Assembly (NCBI RefSeq): GCF_016820245.1
Contig: NZ_JAFCAR010000002.1
Coordinates: forward strand, 62,001 to 126,000
Origin: Jannaschia sp. Os4
GTDB taxonomy: Bacteria > Pseudomonadota > Alphaproteobacteria > Rhodobacterales > Rhodobacteraceae
DNA length: 64,000 nucleotides
Direction: 5' to 3'
Shown: piece by piece, positions 59,128 through 64,000 of the stretch
Layout of the letters: the number at the start of each line of letters is the position of its first letter
Position numbering within the stretch: position 1 is the first letter of the stretch
Made by a program: the position numbers and the translations under genes
The notes under the pieces: generated by a model
Database searches by the model: none
The model's input: the letters and a program-made list of their open reading frames with translations, nothing else
What the model was told of the DNA's origin: nothing

Positions 59128-60099
59128 TCAGTTGCCCATGTACGCGTCCATGATCGCCTGTCCCGCCTCGCCCGTGTCGGCCAGCCACTGCTCCTGCATC
59201 GACGCGCCGATCTCCTGCAGCTGGTCCGCGAACGCGCCGCTGGCGTCCGTCACGGTCATGCCGTTCTTCTCCAGCTCCTCGAAGTAGAAGTTGGTCAGCT
59301 CCTCGGACTTGGCGCGGCACGCCTCGCCCGTCTCGGCGGCGGCCTGCTCCACGCCCGCGCGCACCTCGTCGGACAGCTCGTCCCACGCGCCCGCGTTCAC
59401 CATGACGTAGTTGCGCGGCATCCACGCGTTGACCTTGTAGTAGTGGGACAGGTGCTCCCACACCTTGCGGTCGTAGCCCGTCGCGCCCGACGAGATGAAC
59501 GCCTCCGCCACGCCCGTCGCCAGCGCCTGGGACAGCTCGGCGGCCTCCACCTGCACCGGCACCATGCCCAGCGCCTCGGCGAAGGTCGCCGTCGCCGTGT
59601 TGTAGGAGCGGAACTTCACGCCCTGCGTGTCGTCCGACGACTCCACCGCCTTGTTGAAGTAGAAGCCCTGCCCCGGCCACGGACAGGTGTAGAGCACCAC
59701 GAGGTTCTGCTCGCCCAGCACCTCCTCGACGGTCGGCTTGGCCGCCTGCCACAGCGCCTCGTTCTCGTCGAAGGAGGTCGCCACGAAGGGCACGTTGTCC
59801 CACGCGAGGATCGGATCCTCGTTGGCATGCGCCGACATCAGGCGCTCGCCGATCGGCACCTGCCCGGTCTGCACGGCGCGCTTGATCTCGCCGCCCCCGA
59901 ACAGGCTGCCGCCCGGATGGACCGTGATGTCCAGCGCGCCGTCCGTGTACTCGCGCACCTTGTCCGCGAACTCGACGCCCATCTCCGAGTGGAAGTTGGA
60001 GGCCGAGTAGGCCATCGGCATGTCCCACGCGGTCGCGTGCCCGTCGGCCAGCGCGCCGGTCGCCACCATCGCCAGAGCGGCGGTCATCATCGTCTTCAT
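59128..60099 (-). CDS. TRAP transporter substrate-binding protein (DctP)
   Basis: 323 residues. A signal peptide (MKTMMTAALAMVATGALA) precedes the mature start DGHATAWDMPMAYSASNFHSE. The DctP fold includes ITVHPGGSLFGGGEIKRAVQTG and VKFRSYNTATATFAEALGM, with the conserved Arg for carboxylate binding. It lies 31 bp after the FAD dehydrogenase-like gene on the same strand, so co-transcription is likely. Substrate undetermined. Confidence 0.93.
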   Translation of the reverse strand: MKTMMTAALAMVATGALADGHATAWDMPMAYSASNFHSEMGVEFADKVREYTDGALDITVHPGGSLFGGGEIKRAVQTGQVPIGERLMSAHANEDPILAWDNVPFVATSFDENEALWQAAKPTVEEVLGEQNLVVLYTCPWPGQGFYFNKAVESSDDTQGVKFRSYNTATATFAEALGMVPVQVEAAELSQALATGVAEAFISSGATGYDRKVWEHLSHYYKVNAWMPRNYVMVNAGAWDELSDEVRAGVEQAAAETGEACRAKSEELTNFYFEELEKNGMTVTDASGAFADQLQEIGASMQEQWLADTGEAGQAIMDAYMGN

Positions 60100-60130
60100 C
60101 GTTTCTCTCCCCGTCGGACTCGGTTCGGTC

Positions 60131-61363
60131 CTAGACGAACCTAAGCGGATCGAAGGGCGCCCTGTCCACGTTCGATCTTCGCCCCGCGATCACGTCCGCC
60201 ACCATGCGCCCCGTCTTCGGCCCCGCCGTCAGGCCGACGTGATGGTGCCCGAAGGCCGCGATCACGCCCGTCTCCCGCACCTCCCCGATCAGCGGCAGGC
60301 TGTCGGACGGCGCGGGACGGAAGCCCAGCCACGCCTCGTCCGGCTCCGCCGTCAGGCCGGGGAAGGTTTCCCGCACCCGCCGCCTCATCAGGTCCAGCGC
60401 GGGCCTCGACCGCGCGCCGTCCATGCCCCCCAACTCCACGATCCCCGCGCAGCGCAGCCCCGCCGCGACGGGGGTGGCGACGAACTTCGCCCCCGCCAGC
60501 ATCAGCGGGATCGAGGGCCGCACCTCCGGCGCGCGCCACACGAGGTGATACCCCCGCTCGGCGGCCAAGGGCACGTCGATCCCCAGCCGCATCATCAACG
60601 GCCCCGACCACGCCCCCGCGGCCACCACGACCCGGTCGCAGGGGATCGGCCCCTCCCCGGTCTCGACCGCCACGACGCGCCCGCCCTCCAGCGTCACGTC
60701 CCGCACCTCCGCGCGGCGCACCGTCCCGCCCTCGCGCTCCAGCTGCGCGGCCAAGGCGGCGACGTAGCCGCCGGGGTCCAGCACCATCCCATGCTCGCGC
60801 AGCACCGCCATCAGCCCCGCCGCCGGCCCCAAGGACGGCTCCCGCTCCCGCACGGCGGCGCCCTCGACGATCTCCGGCACGAACCCGGCTGCGGCGCGCA
60901 GGCCCCAGCCATAGGCGTCCGCCTCCCACGCCGCCCGGTCCGCATAGACGTAGGCGTAGTCGCAGGCCGCGAGGTATCGCGCCGCCTCGGTCCCCGCCGC
61001 CAAGGCCTCGTGCTGCTCCACGCTGTCGGCGACGACATGCGCCAGCCCGTCGGCGATCCGCGCCGTGTCGGCGGCGTTCGCGTGGGACAGATACCGCGCC
61101 AGCCACCCCGCCATCCCCGGCAGCTTGGCCCAGCGCAGGAACAACGGCTCGCTAGGGTCCAGCGCCATCCGCAGCCCCCGCCGCATCAGCCCCGGCGTCG
61201 TCACCGGCACGACCGAGCACCGCGCGAGCACCGCCCCGTTGCCGTAGGACGCCCCCGCCGCCGGCCCCTCGCGGTCCACCAGCACCACCTCGTGCCCGTC
61301 CCGCCGCGCCCAGAGCGCCGACGCCACGCCCACGATCCCCGCCCCGATCACCACGACCTTCAT
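60131..61363 (-). CDS. FAD-dependent D-amino acid dehydrogenase-like oxidoreductase (DadA family)
   Basis: 410 residues. MKVVVIGAGIVGVASALWARRDGHEV is the FAD-binding start, RGYHLVW and AFGHHHVGLTAGPKTGRMVADV are typical of DadA/DAO-fold amine oxidases. Family members oxidise D-amino acids to 2-oxo acids with release of ammonia and pass electrons to the membrane quinone pool. It heads the array dadA-like - dctP - dctQ - dctM - hydrolase - dgcN - dgcA, divergent from an Asp/Glu racemase gene. Sarcosine or glycine oxidase activity remains possible. Confidence 0.85.
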   Translation of the reverse strand: MKVVVIGAGIVGVASALWARRDGHEVVLVDREGPAAGASYGNGAVLARCSVVPVTTPGLMRRGLRMALDPSEPLFLRWAKLPGMAGWLARYLSHANAADTARIADGLAHVVADSVEQHEALAAGTEAARYLAACDYAYVYADRAAWEADAYGWGLRAAAGFVPEIVEGAAVREREPSLGPAAGLMAVLREHGMVLDPGGYVAALAAQLEREGGTVRRAEVRDVTLEGGRVVAVETGEGPIPCDRVVVAAGAWSGPLMMRLGIDVPLAAERGYHLVWRAPEVRPSIPLMLAGAKFVATPVAAGLRCAGIVELGGMDGARSRPALDLMRRRVRETFPGLTAEPDEAWLGFRPAPSDSLPLIGEVRETGVIAAFGHHHVGLTAGPKTGRMVADVIAGRRSNVDRAPFDPLRFV

Positions 61364-61397
61364 GGGCCGACGCTGCCGCCCGCCCCGCGCACCGTCC

Positions 61398-61446
61398 ACC
61401 CCCCTTTCTTGGCCGAAATATCCCGGGGTCCGGGGCAGCGCCCCGG
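61398..61446 (+). repeat. Dispersed intergenic repeat, copy 4
   Basis: TTGGCCGAAATA (61409-61420), then CCGGGGC-AGC-GCCCCGG (7-bp perfect stem, 61430-61446). It lies in the divergent spacer between the FAD dehydrogenase and racemase genes; the box is 45 bp from the dehydrogenase start, with the hairpin on the far side. Confidence 0.75.
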
Positions 61447-61493
61447 TCGCCCTCCGCCTTCCCGAACGGCCCGGAATCGCGCACACCGCCCCC

Positions 61494-62192
61494 ATGATCG
61501 GCATCCTCATGCTCGACACGCGCTTCCCCCGCCCGCCGGGCGACGCGGGGAATCCCGCGACGTGGCCCTTCCCCGTCACCATCCGCCGCGTCCCCGGCAC
61601 CACGCCCGAGGCCGCCGTCCGCCGCGACCCGGACGCCCTCCTCGACGCCTTCGCCGCCGAAGGCCGCGCGCTGGTGGCCGGGGGCTGCGCCGGGCTGGCG
61701 ACGACCTGCGGCTTCCTCGCCCCGCTCCAGTCCCGCCTCGCCGCCGCCTGCGGCGTGCCGGTCGTCGCCTCCGCGCTGACCCTCTGCGCCCCCTTGGCCG
61801 CGACGGTCCCCGGCGGGCGGGTCGGCATCCTCACCATCGAGGCCGCCTCCCTGACCCCCGCCCACCTCCACGCCGCCCGCGTCCCCGAGGGCACCCCCGT
61901 CGAGGGCCTCGACGGCACCCACATGGCCGACCGCATCCTGTGCGATTCGCCCGACCTCGACGTCGCGCGGGCCCGCGTCGAGATGGTCGCCGCCGCCCGC
62001 CGCCTCGCCGCCCGCGCGCCGCTCGGTGGGATCGTCCTCGAATGCGCGAACATGGGCCCCTACGCGGCGGACGTAGCCGCCGCGACCGGGCTGCCGGTCC
62101 ACTCGATCCTGACCGCCGTGGGGTGGCTCCACGCCGGGCTGCGGCCCAGTGCATGGGCGCATCCGCCGGGGGTGCCCCTCGTTACAAGGTAA
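61494..62192 (+). CDS. Aspartate/glutamate racemase-family protein
   Basis: 232 residues. Two catalytic-type cysteines are placed as in this superfamily: C72 in ATTCGFLAP and C184 in LECANMGPYA. GRVGILTIEAASLTPAHL separates the two halves. Cofactor-independent racemases, hydantoin racemases and maleate isomerases share this fold, so the substrate is open. It is divergent from the DadA-like gene, consistent with amino acid stereochemistry as the theme. The start is the ATG of MIGILMLDTRFP; an upstream open stretch has no support. Confidence 0.8.
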   Translation: MIGILMLDTRFPRPPGDAGNPATWPFPVTIRRVPGTTPEAAVRRDPDALLDAFAAEGRALVAGGCAGLATTCGFLAPLQSRLAAACGVPVVASALTLCAPLAATVPGGRVGILTIEAASLTPAHLHAARVPEGTPVEGLDGTHMADRILCDSPDLDVARARVEMVAAARRLAARAPLGGIVLECANMGPYAADVAAATGLPVHSILTAVGWLHAGLRPSAWAHPPGVPLVTR

Positions 62193-62213
62193 CACCCGCT
62201 CCGGCCCGGACCG

Positions 62214-63056
62214 TTACAGTATCACAGGGCGCATCGCCTCCAGCACCGTCTCCGGGGCCTCCTCGTGGGCCAGATGCCCCAGCCCACCGAGCACCTGCAG
62301 CGAGGCGTCGGGCAGCCGCGCCAACATCTCCCGGCTCACCTTCGGCGGCACGGTCCCGTCCCTGTCGCCGGCCAGCAGCAGCACCGGCGCCCCGTGCCGC
62401 GCCGCGTCCCGGTGCAGCCGCCGCAGGTCCCACGACGCCATCTTCGCGAGCGCCCCGGACACGTGCGCCCGGTCCGACAGCAGCGCGTGATAGAGGCGCA
62501 GCCCCTCCTCGTCGATCCGGCTCCCCGTCCGCTCCAAGAGCTGGCGCGTCCGCCGCGGCGACGACATCGCGGTGAACAGCGGGACGGTCAGCGGGTTCAC
62601 CGCCAAGGCCTTGGCCATGAAGGGAAACAGCCACGCCGCGAAGCCGTCGAACAGCGCCCACGCCCCGTTGATCGCCGCCACGGGCCGCGGCCCCCGGTCG
62701 AGCGACAGCCGCAGCGCGACCGTCGCTCCGGCTGAGTGCCCGACGAGGGCGGACGGCTCCACCTCCAGCACGTCCAGCAACGTCCCCAGATCCTCCGCCA
62801 TCGCGTCCAGCCCCGCCCGCCCCGGCACCGACGTGGTAAACCCGTGCCCCGGCAGGTCGACCGCGATGCAGTCGTGCGTCTCGGCCAAGAGCGGCATCAG
62901 GCCACGCCACGAATGCGTCGCCGCCCCCGCCCCGTGCAGCAGCAGCAGCACCGGCCCCTGTCCCATCCGCTGCACGTGCCACCGATGCGGCCGCGCATCC
63001 ACGAAGCGGCTGTGCGCGGCGTGGGGCCAGCGGTCGGCCCACTCGCTCCAGTTCAC
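62214..63056 (-). CDS. bchO: Alpha/beta hydrolase BchO (magnesium chelatase-associated)
   Basis: 280 residues, alpha/beta hydrolase with nucleophile S108 (VGHSAGATVAL), the HGAGAATHSW oxyanion loop, acid in AGDRDGTVPP and His in GGLGHLAHEE. The identification as BchO rests on its position directly after bchD, with a GTG start overlapping the bchD stop (GTGA), and on the BchO-like N-terminus NWSEWADRWPHAAHSRFVDA. Its exact biochemical role in bacteriochlorophyll synthesis is unsettled. Last gene at this edge of the photosynthesis cluster; convergent with the racemase gene, 21 bp away. Confidence 0.88.
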   Translation of the reverse strand: MNWSEWADRWPHAAHSRFVDARPHRWHVQRMGQGPVLLLLHGAGAATHSWRGLMPLLAETHDCIAVDLPGHGFTTSVPGRAGLDAMAEDLGTLLDVLEVEPSALVGHSAGATVALRLSLDRGPRPVAAINGAWALFDGFAAWLFPFMAKALAVNPLTVPLFTAMSSPRRTRQLLERTGSRIDEEGLRLYHALLSDRAHVSGALAKMASWDLRRLHRDAARHGAPVLLLAGDRDGTVPPKVSREMLARLPDASLQVLGGLGHLAHEEAPETVLEAMRPVIL

Positions 63057-64000
63057 AGCGCGTCCACCAGCCGCCCCTTGTCCGCGCGCGGCAGCGGGAT
63101 GCACGGCCCGTCCATCAGGCCCGCGAGGTCGCGCAGTTGCGGCGTCGGGCGGGTGCCGGTGTCGACCACGAGCGCGGGCACGCCGCGCGACCGGACGAGG
63201 CGGGACATGGCCTCGGCGTCGGACCACGCCTGCGGGCGGCCCGGCGTGCCGTCGCGCGCCACGTTGGGCCGCCCGTCGGTCATCAGCACCAGCGCGGGGT
63301 CGAGGCCGTGGCGCCGGGCCTGCAGCGAGAGCGTCAGCGCGGCCTCCAGCCCCGCAGCCAGCGGCGTCCCCCCGCCGCCGGGCAGCCCGGCGAGGCGGCG
63401 CTTGGTGCGCACGAGCGAGCGGGTCGGCGGCAGCAGCACCTCGGCCCCGTGCCCCCGGAAGCCCACCAGCGCGACTTGGTCCCGCTTGGCGTAGGCCTCG
63501 GCCAAGAGCAGCTCGACCGCGCCCTTCGCCTCGGCCAGCCGGTGCGCGGCGGCGGAGCCGGAGGCGTCGACGACGAACACGACCAGCCGCTCGGAGCGGT
63601 CCTCGTGGCGGCGCCAGCGGAAGTCGGCGGCCCGAACCTTGAGGCCCGCCTGCAGCGATCCGCCCCGCAGACGCTGCCACGGGGCCGCGGCGCGCAGCGT
63701 GGCGAGCAGGTCGAGGCGGCGCCCGTCCCGGCGGCCCGGACGCGGCGGAAGCGGTCGGCCCCGCTTGGCGTCCCGGCGCGCCGCGCCGGAGCCGTCGCCC
63801 GAGGAGCGGTGCGTCGAGGCGAGGCGGGCGAGCAGGTCCTCGGGCAGGACCGCGCGGGCCGCGTCGAGCAGGCGGTCGGGGGCGGGGCCGGTGGCCTCGG
63901 CGCTCTCGCCTCCGGCCTCGCGCGGCTCGACGGGCGGGGGAGGGGGCGCGTCGGCCTCCTCCGCCTCCGGGAGGCGGGTGGCGCGCGGGGCGAGCACCGT
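63053..64000 (-). CDS. bchD: Magnesium chelatase subunit D (partial, N-terminus beyond window)
   Basis: BchD works with BchI and BchH to insert Mg2+ into protoporphyrin IX. About 315 C-terminal codons are present; the 5' end runs off the right edge. A Pro/Glu-rich acidic linker (PPPPPVEPREAGGESAE) precedes a von Willebrand A domain with MIDAS motif VVFVVDASGSAAAHRLAEAKGAV and the second MIDAS segment GGGTPLAAGLEAAL. The N-terminal AAA+ domain must lie beyond 64000. With bchO it shows that the organism makes bacteriochlorophyll. Confidence 0.93.
   Translation of the reverse strand, partial: TVLAPRATRLPEAEEADAPPPPPVEPREAGGESAEATGPAPDRLLDAARAVLPEDLLARLASTHRSSGDGSGAARRDAKRGRPLPPRPGRRDGRRLDLLATLRAAAPWQRLRGGSLQAGLKVRAADFRWRRHEDRSERLVVFVVDASGSAAAHRLAEAKGAVELLLAEAYAKRDQVALVGFRGHGAEVLLPPTRSLVRTKRRLAGLPGGGGTPLAAGLEAALTLSLQARRHGLDPALVLMTDGRPNVARDGTPGRPQAWSDAEAMSRLVRSRGVPALVVDTGTRPTPQLRDLAGLMDGPCIPLPRADKGRLVDAL

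Overview
The window is very GC-rich, gene-dense chromosomal DNA from an alphaproteobacterium, almost certainly of the Rhodobacterales. The evidence is gene order: dnaQ-coaE-aroE-maf diverging from rho-mnmE-mnmG-rsmG-parA-parB, then hemW-rdgB-rph / hrcA-grpE. At the far right the bchO-bchD pair marks the edge of a photosynthesis gene cluster, so the organism is probably a bacteriochlorophyll-containing (anoxygenic phototrophic) member. Many genes overlap by four bases (ATGA or GTGA), and some convergent genes even share their stop codons.

Layout. 1-2405 (minus): dnaQ (cut by the window edge), coaE, aroE, maf. 2406-2913: a 508-bp gene-free spacer with an AT-rich tract, an inverted repeat and four GANTC sites; it is the best candidate for the chromosomal replication origin. 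2914-9604 (plus): rho, mnmE, mnmG, rsmG, parA, parB, with two ParB-binding (parS) sequences embedded in the first codons of mnmG and rsmG. 9599-13932: hemW, rdgB, rph, hrcA, grpE. 14132-15604: a secreted RTX protein. 15621-23057: mutS, a HAD phosphatase, a pyrophosphatase, maeB and a beta-hydroxyacid dehydrogenase. 23076-30237: a sugar-type ABC transporter operon with an SMP-30 lactonase and a cytochrome b561, controlled by a divergent LacI regulator with a clear palindromic operator. 30234-33689: a CheB-CheR-PAS-HWE sensor kinase. 33718-38346: a homogentisate dioxygenase operon with an FAD hydroxylase, an odd metallo-beta-lactamase-fold protein, DUF2783 and a divergent MarR regulator.

38361-53711 (minus): a glycogen operon, aglA-glgP-glgB-[restriction-modification pair]-glgC-glgA-glgX-pgm. 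A two-gene type II restriction-modification system with locally lower GC sits between glgB and glgC.

53795-62192: a co-directional array of FAD D-amino-acid dehydrogenase-like gene, TRAP transporter (dctP-dctQ-dctM), S12 serine hydrolase, DUF1611 (dgcN-like) and enolase-superfamily epimerase (dgcA-like), plus a divergent Asp/Glu racemase-family gene. I read this as a D-glutamate / D-amino-acid uptake and catabolism island; as a combined system it is the most interesting hypothesis in the window. 62214-64000: bchO and the C-terminal part of bchD.

A dispersed intergenic repeat (TTGGCNGAAATA-type box plus a GC hairpin) occurs four times, each time with the box facing the start codon of a downstream gene. 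Strong hairpins also separate the binding-protein gene from the permease genes in both transporter operons. I saw no tRNA or rRNA genes, insertion sequences or CRISPR arrays.
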